Numbered from the stretch's first letter, positions 32,001-41,075 are shown. The stretch: 64,000 nucleotides of DNA from Foliimonas ilicis (GCF_039939195.1 NZ_JBDUUH010000015.1:1-64000), one strand, 5' to 3'. Numbers and translations are program-made. The notes: a model not told the origin generated them from the sequence alone.

Positions 32001-33801
32001 GATCGCGTCGGGCCGGTTCGGCGTAACGGCTGAATATCTCGTCAATTCGGACATGATGCAGATCAAGGTCGCGCAGGGTGCAAAGCCCGGCGAAGGCGGT
32101 CAGTTGCCCGGCCACAAGGTCGATGCGACGATTGCCAAGACCCGTCACTCGACGCCGGGTGTCGGCCTTATTTCGCCGCCGCCGCACCATGACATTTACT
32201 CGATCGAGGATCTGGCGCAGCTCATCTACGACCTCAAAAACGTCAATCCGACGGCCGATGTCTCGGTCAAGCTGGTGTCGGAAGTGGGCGTCGGTACGGT
32301 TGCTGCAGGCGTTGCCAAGGCGCGCGCCGACCACATCACCGTTTCGGGCTATGATGGCGGCACGGGTGCTTCGCCGCTTACCTCGCTCAAGCATGCCGGT
32401 TCTCCTTGGGAGATGGGCCTTGCCGAGACGCATCAGACGCTGGTGCTGAACGGCCTGCGTTCGCGCGTCGCACTTCAGGTCGATGGCGGGTTGCGCACTG
32501 GTCGCGACGTGATCATCGGTGCGCTTCTGGGGGCCGACGAGTTCGGCTTCTCGACCGCGCCACTTATTGCTGCCGGTTGCATCATGATGCGCAAGTGCCA
32601 TCTGAACACCTGCCCGGTTGGCGTTGCGACGCAGGATCCGGTTCTGCGCAAGCGCTTCAAGGGCGCGCCGGAACATGTCATCAACTTCTTCTTCTATGTG
32701 GCGGAAGAAGTGCGCGGGCTGCTGGCCGAAATGGGCTTTACCCATATCGACCAGATCATCGGCGACACCGACCTTCTCGAAAAGCGCGAGCTTATCGACC
32801 ATTGGAAGGCGAAGGGCCTCGATTTCAGCAAGATGTTCCACAAGCCGGACGCTCCGCGCGAGGCGACATATTGGACGCAGCGTCAGAAGCATCCGATCGA
32901 CGACGTGCTCGACCGCAAGCTGATCGAACTGGCAAAGCCTGCTCTTGAGGCCCGCCAGCCCGTCAGCATCGAAGTCGACATCAAGAATGTCGATCGCTCC
33001 GTAGGTGCCATGCTTTCCGGTGAAGTGGCCAAGCGCTTCAAGCACAAGGGTCTGCGCGAAGACACGATCTCGGTCAGGCTTAACGGCACGGCGGGTCAGT
33101 CCTTCGGTGCGTTCCTGGCGCGCGGCATTTCGTTCGAACTCGTCGGCGACGGCAATGACTATGTCGGCAAGGGCCTGTCGGGCGGCCGCATCGTCATCCG
33201 TCCGCCGGACAACACCAACATCGTGCCCGAAGAGTCCATCATCGTCGGCAACACGGTGCTTTACGGCGCGACCGAAGGCGAATGCTATTTCCGCGGCGTG
33301 GCTGGCGAACGCTTTGCCGTGCGCAACTCGGGCGCCGTCACCGTTGTCGAGGGCGTGGGCGATCATGGCTGCGAATATATGACGGGCGGCGTGGTCGTCG
33401 TCATCGGCAAGACGGGCCGCAACTTCGCTGCCGGCATGTCTGGCGGCGTGGCCTATGTGCTTGACGAGGAAGGCGATTTTGCCGAACGCTGCAATATGGC
33501 GATGGTCGAACTGGAGCCTGTTCCCGAAGAGGACGACATGCTCGAAAAGCTGCATCACCATGGCGGCGACATCGCGCATAAGGGCCGAGTCGATGTTTCC
33601 GGCGACATGACCACCCATGACGAAGAGCGGCTTTATCAGCTCATTTCGAACCATGTGCATTATACAGGCTCGACGCGGGCCAAGCAGATACTCGACGATT
33701 GGACATCCTACCGGCCGAAATTCCGGAAGGTCATGCCGGTCGAGTACCGCCGCGCGCTGATCGAGATGGAACGCATGAGAATGGGCGTCGCGGCAGAATA
33801 G
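29083..33801 (+). CDS. gltB: Glutamate synthase (NADPH) large subunit
   Basis: A 1572-residue enzyme that, with GltD, makes two glutamates from glutamine and 2-oxoglutarate. The class II glutaminase domain begins at Cys45 (NEHDACGVGF) after a 44-residue propeptide that is removed to expose the catalytic cysteine. The central domain covers about 470-770 and the FMN-binding synthase domain about 830-1200. The [3Fe-4S] cysteines lie in MMRKCHLNTCPVGVATQ, and the C-terminal GXGXG beta-helix occupies about 1270-1470. ATG 29083 is chosen because GGAGG sits 5 bases upstream; in-frame starts at 29002 and 29071 overlap that site. gltD follows after 129 bp. Confidence 0.97.
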   Translation: MSERTTSGLPHSVATERKDAFATKPHYGLPAAQGLYDPRNEHDACGVGFIANMKGAKSHQIVKDGLFILENLTHRGAVGADPLMGDGAGVLVQIPDAFFREEMAAQGIELPQIGHYGVGHVFMPRDETLRAHIEDIIAEVAQSEGLPLIGFRDVPVDNSSLSKAPDIAASEPVHRQVFFGRTPELESDDDYERRLYILRKVISGRIYQETEGRDNGCYIVSMSARTIVYKGMFLAYQVGAYYKDLTDPRFESALILVHQRFSTNTFPSWKLAHPYRMVAHNGEINTLRGNVNWMAARQASVDSELFGNDISKLWPISYEGQSDTACFDNALEFLWQGGYPLAHAMMMLIPEAWAGNKLMDGDRKAFYEYHAALMEPWDGPAAVAFTDGRQIGATLDRNGLRPARYIVTDDDRVIMASEAGVLPVPEERIVKKWRLQPGKMLLIDLEKGRIVSDEEIKSEIATKHPYKTWLSNTQLILEELKPVEPRALRKDVTLLDRQQAFGYTQEDTKLLMAPMATTGQEAVGSMGTDTPISAMSDKSKLLYTYFKQNFAQVTNPPIDPIREELVMSLVSFIGPRPNIFDLIGSSRRKRLEVRQPILTNGDLEKIRSIGHTEDRFDTKTIDITYSNAEAAAGMQGAIVRLCDRAEAAVAGGYNIIVLSDRQIGADRIAIPALLATAAVHHHLIRKGLRTSVGLVVESGEPREVHHFCCLAGFGAEAINPYLAFDTLLDMHKRGEMPAEVDPSEVVSRYIKSIGKGILKVMSKMGISTYQSYCGAQIFDAIGLKTDFVDRYFTGTATTIEGVGLEEVATETVTRHGDAFGDDPVLRNALEVGGEYMYRMRGEAHIWSPDAVATLQHAVRKGSWDTFKDYSAQIDSETARAQTIRGLFKIKLSDQTGRKKVSIDEVMPAADIVKRFSTGAMSFGSISREAHSTLAVAMNRIGGKSNTGEGGEEPDRYLPLPDGSANPERSAIKQIASGRFGVTAEYLVNSDMMQIKVAQGAKPGEGGQLPGHKVDATIAKTRHSTPGVGLISPPPHHDIYSIEDLAQLIYDLKNVNPTADVSVKLVSEVGVGTVAAGVAKARADHITVSGYDGGTGASPLTSLKHAGSPWEMGLAETHQTLVLNGLRSRVALQVDGGLRTGRDVIIGALLGADEFGFSTAPLIAAGCIMMRKCHLNTCPVGVATQDPVLRKRFKGAPEHVINFFFYVAEEVRGLLAEMGFTHIDQIIGDTDLLEKRELIDHWKAKGLDFSKMFHKPDAPREATYWTQRQKHPIDDVLDRKLIELAKPALEARQPVSIEVDIKNVDRSVGAMLSGEVAKRFKHKGLREDTISVRLNGTAGQSFGAFLARGISFELVGDGNDYVGKGLSGGRIVIRPPDNTNIVPEESIIVGNTVLYGATEGECYFRGVAGERFAVRNSGAVTVVEGVGDHGCEYMTGGVVVVIGKTGRNFAAGMSGGVAYVLDEEGDFAERCNMAMVELEPVPEEDDMLEKLHHHGGDIAHKGRVDVSGDMTTHDEERLYQLISNHVHYTGSTRAKQILDDWTSYRPKFRKVMPVEYRRALIEMERMRMGVAAE

Positions 33802-33815
33802 GGACGCTTAGGCTA

Positions 33816-33856
33816 CGCCCTGCCGCCACGACCTTGGGGTTATTGCGGGCAGGGCG
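33816..33856 (+). promoter_or_regulatory. Hairpin between gltB and gltD
   Basis: CGCCCTGCCGC pairs with GCGGGCAGGGCG, with one extra base in the right arm and a loop of about 18 nt. The stem is followed by AAAGCG, not a T run, so it is more likely a processing or stabilising structure between the two cistrons than a terminator. Confidence 0.5.
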
Positions 33857-33930
33857 AAAGCGCGCTTCTAGAAAGCAGCACATTGCATCATAACCTGCCT
33901 CAGGCAGGATAGACGGATGAGAGTTGGCAT

Positions 33931-35385
33931 ATGGGCAAGGTAACAGGATTTCTCGAGATCGACCGGCAGGTTCACAAGTACCAGCCGGCATCCGACCGCA
34001 TTCGGCATTTCCGCGAATTCACGCTGCCGATGTCGGACAAGGAGGTCGAGAAACAGGCGGCGCGCTGCATGGATTGCGGCATTCCGTTCTGCCATGGGCC
34101 GACTGGCTGCCCGGTTCACAACCAGATCCCCGACTGGAACGACCTCGTCTATAATGGCGATTGGGACAATGCGATCCGCAACCTCCATTCGACCAACAAT
34201 TTCCCGGAATTCACCGGCCGCATCTGCCCGGCGCCTTGCGAGGAAGCCTGCACGCTGAACCTCGAAGACATTCCGGTCGCCATCAAGACCGTCGAACAGG
34301 CGATTGCCGACAAGGCCTACGAGCTTGGCCATGTCCGGCCATACCCACCCTTGCAGAAGACTGGCAAGCGCGTCGCGATCATCGGTTCGGGCCCATCGGG
34401 CATGGCGGCTGCGCAGCAGCTTGGCCGCGCCGGTCACGATGTCGATGTTTATGAGCGCGAAAGCCGTCCCGGCGGTTTGATGCGCTACGGCATTCCCGAT
34501 TTCAAAATGGAAAAGCATTACATCGACCGTCGCGTCGAGCAGATGCAGGGCGAGGGCGTGACTTTCCATTGCGGCGTCAATGTCGGCGTCGACAAGAAGG
34601 TCTCCGAACTCCTCGCCGAATATGAAGCCGTTCTTTATTGCGGCGGCTCCGAGACACCACGTCCTGCCGGTCTGCCGGGCGACGATCTTCACGGCGTCTA
34701 TGATGCGATGCCCTATCTCGTGCAGCAGAACCGCCGCGTCGGCTCGGAAGACATCCAGTCTTCGGCATGGAAGGGAGAGCCTATCTTTGCAGGCGGCCAG
34801 CATGTGGTCGTTGTCGGCGGTGGCGATACGGCGTCCGATTGCGTTGGAACGGCGTTCCGTCAGGGTGCGGTGCGCGTGACGCAGCTCGACATTCGTCCGC
34901 AACCGCCAGAACGCGAAAACAAGATGGATGTCTGGCCTTATTGGGCGACGAAGATGCGCACATCGTCTTCGCAGGCCGAAGGCGCACAGCGCGAATTTCA
35001 GGTCGCGACGCTCGAATTCATCGGCGAGGAAGGCCAGCTTACCGGCGTGAAGTGCTGCGAAGTCGATGAGAAGCGCAAGCCTATCCCCGGCACCGAATTC
35101 GTTATCCGTGCCGACCTCGCCTTCATCGCGATCGGCTTTTCGGGACCGATGAATACGGGTGTCATGAGCGAACTCGAAGGCGATCTGAAGATCAATGTCG
35201 ACAGCCGCCGTTCGACCAACGTGGCCGCCAACGACCGCGATTATCGCACCAATATCGACAAGCTGTTCGTGGCGGGCGACGTGCGCCGCGGCCAGTCGCT
35301 GGTCGTCTGGGCGATCCGCGAGGGCCGTCAGGCGGCGCGTTCCATCGACGAGACACTGATGGGGTCGAGCGTCCTGCCGCGCTGA
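33931..35385 (+). CDS. gltD: Glutamate synthase (NADPH) small subunit
   Basis: A 484-residue flavoprotein that passes electrons from NADPH to GltB. The N-terminal [4Fe-4S] cysteines are in CMDCGIPFC, GCPVHNQIPDWN and RICPAPCEEACTLN. The FAD-binding motif is IIGSGPSGMAAAQQLGRAGH (about 150) and the NADPH site VVVGGGDTASDCVGT (about 290). The C-terminal ATG-like flavin motif is KLFVAGDVRRGQSLVVWAI. Full length for the family. The ribosome site is weak (GGATGAGAG). A long hairpin follows the stop. Confidence 0.96.
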   Translation: MGKVTGFLEIDRQVHKYQPASDRIRHFREFTLPMSDKEVEKQAARCMDCGIPFCHGPTGCPVHNQIPDWNDLVYNGDWDNAIRNLHSTNNFPEFTGRICPAPCEEACTLNLEDIPVAIKTVEQAIADKAYELGHVRPYPPLQKTGKRVAIIGSGPSGMAAAQQLGRAGHDVDVYERESRPGGLMRYGIPDFKMEKHYIDRRVEQMQGEGVTFHCGVNVGVDKKVSELLAEYEAVLYCGGSETPRPAGLPGDDLHGVYDAMPYLVQQNRRVGSEDIQSSAWKGEPIFAGGQHVVVVGGGDTASDCVGTAFRQGAVRVTQLDIRPQPPERENKMDVWPYWATKMRTSSSQAEGAQREFQVATLEFIGEEGQLTGVKCCEVDEKRKPIPGTEFVIRADLAFIAIGFSGPMNTGVMSELEGDLKINVDSRRSTNVAANDRDYRTNIDKLFVAGDVRRGQSLVVWAIREGRQAARSIDETLMGSSVLPR

Positions 35386-35398
35386 TAATATCTAGCCG

Positions 35399-35459
35399 TT
35401 ACGGAATAGATCCCGGATAACCTCGCTACGCTTGCGGTGCTCCGGGGTTCATTCCGTAA
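35399..35459. terminator. Long hairpin between convergent gltD and the DUF459 gene
   Basis: The outer arms TTACGGAAT and ATTCCGTAA are perfect. Inner complementarity (TCCCGG with CCGGGG, AACC with GGTT) extends the stem. There is no T run on either side, but its position 13 bp after gltD and 10 bp before the converging stop suits a bidirectional barrier. Confidence 0.55.
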
Positions 35460-35468
35460 TGCTGATGA

Positions 35469-36680
35469 TTACCGCCTGATCGACGTCGTCGTTTCAGGGC
35501 TGGTCTGCGCAGTCGTTGCGGGCTCAGGCTTTTGCGGCCAGGAGAAATCATCGGCGCGGCCGGGTACACTCTCCGCAGCGACGCCTTTGATGCTGAAACC
35601 TTCATCGTCGGACTTCTTGTCCGCATGCCGCGAGAATTTGGCGCCGAGCAATTCGCTGCCGCCATCGAGCGCGGGGTCGCTGAGCGAAATCGGTACCGTC
35701 CGGTCGATGGGCGCCAGAACACCGGTGTCGAGCGGCGTTACGGGTTCGCCAGTCAGGGGCACACTGGCTATTCCATCGGGTGTCGTGGTTATGCCGAGCA
35801 ATTTGTTGAGCGGCTTTTCGGCATAGAAAGCGATCTTGCGCCTGCCCGCTGCGGTCATGTTGATGCCGTCGCCTGAGCGAAGCTGCACGGGCTGGCCGTT
35901 AATGTCGGGTCCGCTGGCAACGAATGCGCCGTTTTCGTCTACGAAGCCGTCCCAGATATCGACGAACTCGCCGCCCGCACCTTCCGCCGCCTCACGGTAG
36001 ATGTCGTTGAAAGCGAGCATGTCGGATGACATGGTGCCGGGCCGGAAGGCAGGCATTCCGACCCAGATGAAAGGCACCTTGGTTTCCGACACTGCTTTCG
36101 CCAGCGCGGCGGTGCGGCGGCTGTATTCCTTGGTCCAGTTTTCCGAACGCACTGCCTCGCGAGCATTGCCGACACGCATCTGCTGGCGATCGTTGGAACC
36201 GAGCATGACCACCACAGCGGCGGGCTTTTCCGCAGCGATGATGGGGCCTGCCTCTGCGGGCCAATTGTAGAAATCGTCGCGCACGAAGCCGGAAGAACCG
36301 CTTGAACGATCGACCACCCGAACCTTCGGGTTCTTGGCGAATACGGCGTCCAAGCCTTCCGCGATGCCGCTTCCCAGAAAATCACCGAGGACGAGCACGA
36401 TTGCAGCATCGGGATTTTTTTCCACGACTTCGACCTTGGGGGCCGCAGCCGGTGCAGGCTGCGCCGTATTGCGCCGCGTATTGCTGGGTTTCGTGCGAAC
36501 GCGCGGTTTTGCGACAGGCGCTTCGCGCTCTGGTCCGAGAAGGCGATCACGTCGCGGCGCGAACAATTCGCGCAGCGACCAGCCACGCCGCTGTTCCTGT
36601 GCATTGGCGCTTACGACGATAAAGCCGGTCGAGAAAACGACCAGCGCCAGGGCACACAAAAGAAGGCGGCGTGCGAACAT
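35469..36680 (-). CDS. DUF459 SGNH-hydrolase-like secreted protein
   Basis: A 403-residue protein with a signal peptide (ARRLLLCALALVVFSTGFIVV, cleavage near ANA) and a basic, proline-rich linker (about 25-75). The SGNH block I is VLVLGDFLGSGIAEGL (Asp where GDS enzymes have Asp-Ser), followed by VVMLGSNDRQQM and FIWVGMPAF. The last block reads SGDGINMTAAGRRK, with Asn in the position where the catalytic His of DxxH is expected. Hydrolase activity is therefore doubtful, though relatives may modify envelope polymers. Start: ATG 36680 with GGGAGG upstream, or ATG 36704 with GAGG; both give the same mature protein. Confidence 0.75.
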   Translation of the reverse strand: MFARRLLLCALALVVFSTGFIVVSANAQEQRRGWSLRELFAPRRDRLLGPEREAPVAKPRVRTKPSNTRRNTAQPAPAAAPKVEVVEKNPDAAIVLVLGDFLGSGIAEGLDAVFAKNPKVRVVDRSSGSSGFVRDDFYNWPAEAGPIIAAEKPAAVVVMLGSNDRQQMRVGNAREAVRSENWTKEYSRRTAALAKAVSETKVPFIWVGMPAFRPGTMSSDMLAFNDIYREAAEGAGGEFVDIWDGFVDENGAFVASGPDINGQPVQLRSGDGINMTAAGRRKIAFYAEKPLNKLLGITTTPDGIASVPLTGEPVTPLDTGVLAPIDRTVPISLSDPALDGGSELLGAKFSRHADKKSDDEGFSIKGVAAESVPGRADDFSWPQKPEPATTAQTSPETTTSIRR

Positions 36681-36724
36681 TGAAAATGGCCTCCCTTTTC
36701 GCATGCTTTCCTCACGTTTTTGGA

Positions 36725-36855
36725 TCGCCGAAAGTTTCGGCGACCCATTCGTCTAGATCGCCGTGCGTCCTATTGGACGCACAAAGGACGATCTAACACT
36801 TTTAGTGAGCATCGGAATGATCCGAAAACCGGATTCCACTTTTCGGTCCGATGCT
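36725..36855. repeat. Cluster of short palindromes (Rhizobiales-type repeats)
   Basis: Three hairpins lie in tandem. TCGCCGAA/TTCGGCGA is at 36725-36742. AGATCG at 36755 pairs with CGATCT at 36789, enclosing a perfect GTGCGTCC-TATT-GGACGCAC. AGCATCGGA at 36808 pairs with TCCGATGCT at 36847, around CCGAAAACCGGATTCC. The last resembles a short repeat scattered through Rhizobiales genomes. They fill the space between two leftward genes. Confidence 0.7.
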
Positions 36856-36866
36856 CTAGACCGGTG

Positions 36867-38093
36867 TTAGCGGCCGCGGAGCGATTTCAGCACTTCCATG
36901 CTGGGATGTCCGTCCTGCGTCAAGCCGGACCGTGCCTGGAATGCCTTGATCGCATCGCGTGATCCTGCACCGATCAAGCCGTCCAGCTTGCCGTCATAAT
37001 AGCCGTTTGCAGTGAGATGCTTCTGCAATTCCTGCTTTTCGGCGAAGGAAAGCTTGGTGAATGGACGATTCCAGTCAGCCACCGTCCCGCCATAGCCGGC
37101 AATTTCATCAGCCAGAAGGCCGACCGCCAGCGCATAACGATCCGAATTGTTGTAGCGCTTGATGACGAAGAAATTCTTGGTCATCAGGAAGGTCGGACCC
37201 GAACGGCCATCCAGCACTTTCAATTCGGCATTGTCATTGCCGCGCGGGAAAGCCTTGCCGTTTGCGCGGCGCAGGCCGATTTCCTGCCACTTGCCGAGGC
37301 TTAGCGAACCGCTCGGGAACTTGCGTCCCTGGGGAAGTGCGACTTCGTAGCCCCAGGTCTTGCCTGTCTGCCAGCCATTCTTCTTCAGAAGATTGGCGGC
37401 GGTGGCCAGTGCATCGGGAACCGAATTCCAGATGTCGCGCTTGCCATTGCCGTCGGCATCCACGGCATAAGCCTGATAGCTGGTCGGAATGAACTGGGTG
37501 TGGCCCATCGCACCCGCCCAGGAGCCGGTGAGGTGGCTTTCATCGATGTCGCCGCTCTGCAGGATTTTCAGTGCGGCAATAAGCTGCGTGCGTGCGAATT
37601 TCGCCCGGCGCTGATCGGCATAGGCAAGCGTCGAAAGCGAACGCACGACGTTGCGCATGACGTCCGGGCGTTCGAGAATCGCACCATAATTCGATTCCAT
37701 CGACCAGATCGCCAGAAGGATATGACGATCCACGCCGAATCGGGCTTCGATCCGGTCGAGCCATGGCTTCCATTTGCGCGCCATTTCGCGGCCAGTCTGA
37801 ACCGACTGCTCGTGGACGCGATTGTCGAAATATTCCCATACGGGGGCCGTGAATTCCGGCTGATAACGCGCTTTTTCCAACACTTCCGGGTCGATCGACG
37901 TCACGCCGCGAAAGGCGCGATCGAACGTAGAGCCGGAAACGCCGCTCTGCGCAGCCGTTGCGCGGAAGTTCGAAACCCAACGTTGAAAGCCCGCATCAGC
38001 GGAGGCGCTCACCGTCGAAAAAAGAAGGGCGATCGAGAAACCGGCAATCGTTGCGGCTCCGGCGAGGCCTTTCGCGGTCTTGTGAACGAGCAT
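36867..38093 (-). CDS. Lytic murein transglycosylase (MltB family) with peptidoglycan-binding domain
   Basis: A 408-residue periplasmic enzyme. The signal peptide is AGAATIAGFSIALLFSTVSA with cleavage near SADA. The SLT_2/MltB catalytic domain covers about 30-330, with the catalytic Glu in LAIWSMESNYGAI and the conserved GAMGHTQFIPTSYQ. A PG_binding_1 domain ends the protein (about 350-405: NGYYDGKLDGLIGAGSRDAIKAFQ). It cleaves peptidoglycan glycan strands to anhydro-muropeptides. AGGAGG precedes the ATG at 38093. No lipobox is seen, unlike E. coli MltB. Confidence 0.92.
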   Translation of the reverse strand: MLVHKTAKGLAGAATIAGFSIALLFSTVSASADAGFQRWVSNFRATAAQSGVSGSTFDRAFRGVTSIDPEVLEKARYQPEFTAPVWEYFDNRVHEQSVQTGREMARKWKPWLDRIEARFGVDRHILLAIWSMESNYGAILERPDVMRNVVRSLSTLAYADQRRAKFARTQLIAALKILQSGDIDESHLTGSWAGAMGHTQFIPTSYQAYAVDADGNGKRDIWNSVPDALATAANLLKKNGWQTGKTWGYEVALPQGRKFPSGSLSLGKWQEIGLRRANGKAFPRGNDNAELKVLDGRSGPTFLMTKNFFVIKRYNNSDRYALAVGLLADEIAGYGGTVADWNRPFTKLSFAEKQELQKHLTANGYYDGKLDGLIGAGSRDAIKAFQARSGLTQDGHPSMEVLKSLRGR

Positions 38094-38300
38094 ATTTCCT
38101 CCTGTCCATTGCTTGAGAGAAACTCATTCATTGCCGATAGCGGTTAGCAATCAGTTTACCATAGAGATTTTAGGAACCAAATCGCATCGAAATGCGTCTT
38201 GGCTACAGATGCAATTGGATAATTGTCTGATATTCTCTTCCGCAAGGGAACTTTCCGGATTTTAACCGGCGTTTTTGTCAAAGAAGCAAAATAATTGGGT

Positions 38301-39203
38301 ATGATGAAAAAAGTTCGCAAGGCAGTATTTCCTGTCGCAGGTCTAGGCACGCGATTTCTTCCCGCCACAAAAGCAGTTCCCAAGGAAATGCTGACTGTTG
38401 TCGATAGGCCGGTCATTCAATACGTGGTCGATGAAGCTCGCGAGGCTGGAATAGAACATTTCATCTTCGTGACGGGTCGCAACAAGGCGGTCATCGAAGA
38501 TCACTTCGATGTGCAGTTCGAACTGAACGCCACGCTTGCCGAGCGAAAAAAAGACGAGCCGCTTGAGCGTCTCAGGCGCATGCAACCTGCACCCGGCGAG
38601 ACGAGCTTTACCCGCCAGCAGGTGCCGTTGGGCCTTGGTCACGCCGTCTGGTGCGCCCGCGACATCGTCGGCGACGAGCCGTTCGCGCTGCTTTTGCCCG
38701 ACATGATCATGCAGCCCGACAAGAAATGCCTGAAGGCGATGATCGATCTCTACGACCAGACCGGCCAGAATATCATCGCCGTGCAGGAATGCGATCCGGC
38801 GGAAGCGCATAAATACGGCATCGTCGGACGCGGCAAGGACGTGCACAATGGCTTCGAAATCACCGAAATGGTGGAAAAGCCCGCGAAAGGCACGGCGCCG
38901 TCAAATCTCTACATCAATGGCCGTTATATCCTACAGCCGGAGATTTTCAGGATTCTCGAAAGTCAGGAACGCGGCGCGGGCAACGAGATTCAATTGACCG
39001 ATGCGATGCTGAAGCTTGAAAAAGAACAGCCTTTCTACGGCTATCATTATGAAGGCCGTACCTTCGATTGCGGTTCGCCGGAAGGCTTTATCGAGGCAAA
39101 TGTCGCATTCTCGCTCTGGCGCGCCGACCTGCATGGAAACGTATCGGGCGTCATCGAGAAACTGCTTGCGGAGCTGAAGCCGATAGACGGCTTCAAAGCC
39201 TGA
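38301..39203 (+). CDS. galU: UTP-glucose-1-phosphate uridylyltransferase
   Basis: A 300-residue nucleotidyltransferase that makes UDP-glucose for glucans and LPS. The N-terminal signature is VAGLGTRFLPATKAVPKEML, followed by DRPVIQYVVDEA and FVTGRNKAVIEDHFD. EMVEKPAKGTAPSN and FDCGSPEGFIEAN lie further on. The start is the first of two adjacent ATGs (38301 or 38304); both lack a clear ribosome site, and a TTG at 38295 is also possible. Upstream 38100-38294 holds the divergent promoters with the transglycosylase and no other gene. Confidence 0.94.
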   Translation: MMKKVRKAVFPVAGLGTRFLPATKAVPKEMLTVVDRPVIQYVVDEAREAGIEHFIFVTGRNKAVIEDHFDVQFELNATLAERKKDEPLERLRRMQPAPGETSFTRQQVPLGLGHAVWCARDIVGDEPFALLLPDMIMQPDKKCLKAMIDLYDQTGQNIIAVQECDPAEAHKYGIVGRGKDVHNGFEITEMVEKPAKGTAPSNLYINGRYILQPEIFRILESQERGAGNEIQLTDAMLKLEKEQPFYGYHYEGRTFDCGSPEGFIEANVAFSLWRADLHGNVSGVIEKLLAELKPIDGFKA

Positions 39204-39227
39204 CGACGAAAATTTGTTTTTGCGCAA

Positions 39228-40925
39228 TCAGCGCTGCAGTTTGACACCGAGGAAAACGCTGTTGGCGTCGTAATCGCGGCCGTCCTGATTGCTGCTCAAT
39301 TGTTCGTGGCGCACCCTGCCGCTGATACCGGCGTAGCGGTTCAGCCACCATGTTACGCCAGCTTCGGCGCTGAGGGTCAGGTCGTGAATGTCCGTGCCTG
39401 AATAATCGCGCCAGACGATGCCAAGAGCTGCATTGCCGGTGAGATTGGCGCGCAATTCGCGCTCCAGCGACAGCCTGCCATCGTAGATGATCGACCCGCT
39501 TTCGCCAGCCGTCGTCGTCCCCGAAACTGTTGTCCGGCCATCGAGCCGGACGATCGTGCCGCGCTCCGGCGACCATTGGACGTTGGCATTGACGGATGGG
39601 CCGGAAATCGGATCGAGCCGGTCGTCGTCGAAGCTTTCGCGCAGCCAGCCCGCCGAGAATTCGCCGGACAGCTTTTCACCCCGGTCGAATGTCAGACCGG
39701 CGCGCGCGCCATAGCGGTTCGACGAGCGTTCATAGCCTGCCGTATCGACCGTCTCATCGTAGAAGCGACGCCCGAATTCGGTTTCCACGAAGGGCGTAAG
39801 CGAGGGCGAAATTTCGTAACCGCCGCGCAGGGTGATCGTTGCAAGCGTCGCGTTGCGGTCTTCCTGAGAAACGATGTCGCCATTGGTCAGCTTGGCGTCT
39901 TCATAGACATAGCGTTCGACATCGCCGGTGATGCCGAAGCGCGCCTTGCCGACGCCTTTTTCTACTCCGGTGCTCGCCGAGAAGGTGTGGGTCAGCGGTT
40001 GCGATTCGATGCCTGCGATCGCATCCGGCGAGGATGCCGATTCCGGGCGCACCGAATAGCCCAGTTCGCCAAAGCCAGTCAGCTCGTTGCCGATTTCCAG
40101 ATCGAGCCGCGCGTCGATGCCGCCTTCGGTTTGCTTGAGTTCCTCGCCCGATACGGATTTGCGGAATATGCCGTAGCCGTCGAGCCTTGCCGAATGGCGG
40201 CTCCAGTCTGACACGGCATTCAGGCGCAGTGTCGTCTCCGAAAGTATGGCGGACGACCCGCTGCTGCTGAGGCTCGCATTCGATGTTGCAGTCATGCCCT
40301 GCTCGATGGAGGGCCGCAGAATGAAACTGCCTGCGCGAATGCCGACCGCCTCGAAAGGGTTCGGATCGGGCTGTCTGGGAAGACCCTCGATCGCGCTGGC
40401 CCGTTCGGCGCCGGGATCGAGCGGCAGGCGGTCCTCCGCGCCTACAGGCTGTGTTCTGATGGTCGCGGTCGGCGTATCGTCCAATTCCTCGCCGGTTGCC
40501 GTGCGCCTTACTGGCTCGCTCGCCGGGTTCGAACGCGCACGCGCCGTGGATGGCCGTCTTTCGAGCGGCGGTTCAGCGGCCTGCTCGTCCGTTTCAGTTC
40601 CGGGAGGCAACTCATAAAATCCGCCAGTTGGCGCGGCGCTGTCTGCCGGAACGGCGCCGGGGCTTGAAGGCTGATAGTTGGGCGAGGGGATCGAAGCTTC
40701 TGCCGGTGCCGGCGTTGCGCCGGTCGTGATCGGGTCGGTCGTGACTTGTTCGGCCAAAAGCGCGTCAGTAACGTCGGCTTCCTCGACTGCGCCGCGCAGT
40801 TCTTCGACCTGTTGTGCGGCGGCAGGCAGCGCATGGACAAGCGCTGCAAGGCTTGCCGTTATCAGCAAGGCTCGCATCGCGCCGTTCCATCGGCGGTCGG
40901 TGGTATGGGGGCGAACCCTCGGCAT
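39228..40925 (-). CDS. Outer-membrane beta-barrel protein with disordered N-terminal region
   Basis: A 565-residue exported protein. After a signal peptide (RALLITASLAALVHALPAAAQ) comes a Pro/Ala/Thr-rich low-complexity region (about 40-200). A C-terminal part of roughly 350 residues is then built of alternating amphipathic strands (for example GGYEISPSLTPFVETEFGRRFYDE, RYGARAGLTFDRGEKLSGEFSAGW), ending GVKLQR. This looks like an outer-membrane beta-barrel family of alphaproteobacteria; no substrate is known. The start at 40925 gives a longer basic n-region, while ATG 40877 is an alternative. It is divergent from the kdsD-like gene, with 150 bp between starts. Confidence 0.75.
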   Translation of the reverse strand: MPRVRPHTTDRRWNGAMRALLITASLAALVHALPAAAQQVEELRGAVEEADVTDALLAEQVTTDPITTGATPAPAEASIPSPNYQPSSPGAVPADSAAPTGGFYELPPGTETDEQAAEPPLERRPSTARARSNPASEPVRRTATGEELDDTPTATIRTQPVGAEDRLPLDPGAERASAIEGLPRQPDPNPFEAVGIRAGSFILRPSIEQGMTATSNASLSSSGSSAILSETTLRLNAVSDWSRHSARLDGYGIFRKSVSGEELKQTEGGIDARLDLEIGNELTGFGELGYSVRPESASSPDAIAGIESQPLTHTFSASTGVEKGVGKARFGITGDVERYVYEDAKLTNGDIVSQEDRNATLATITLRGGYEISPSLTPFVETEFGRRFYDETVDTAGYERSSNRYGARAGLTFDRGEKLSGEFSAGWLRESFDDDRLDPISGPSVNANVQWSPERGTIVRLDGRTTVSGTTTAGESGSIIYDGRLSLERELRANLTGNAALGIVWRDYSGTDIHDLTLSAEAGVTWWLNRYAGISGRVRHEQLSSNQDGRDYDANSVFLGVKLQR

Positions 40926-41075
40926 TGTTACCTGACTGCTCTTCAAGCGCACCGCGCCAATCTTTACCGAACCGTAAATCCGGATGGTTAATGGAGGGTT
41001 GAGACAGTGCCGCCAGACCTTGCAAATGCGCGATATTATTGGACAGCGGCGTGCCAAAGCGCTAATCGCATCGAA

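Noticed and set aside
29050..33660. Very long minus-strand open frames (940 and 567 codons) opposite gltB
   Set aside because: They mirror the codon bias of gltB in a GC-rich gene, lack recognisable domains and ribosome sites, and are compositionally low-grade (His/Arg/Asp-rich). The same effect occurs opposite many genes in this window.
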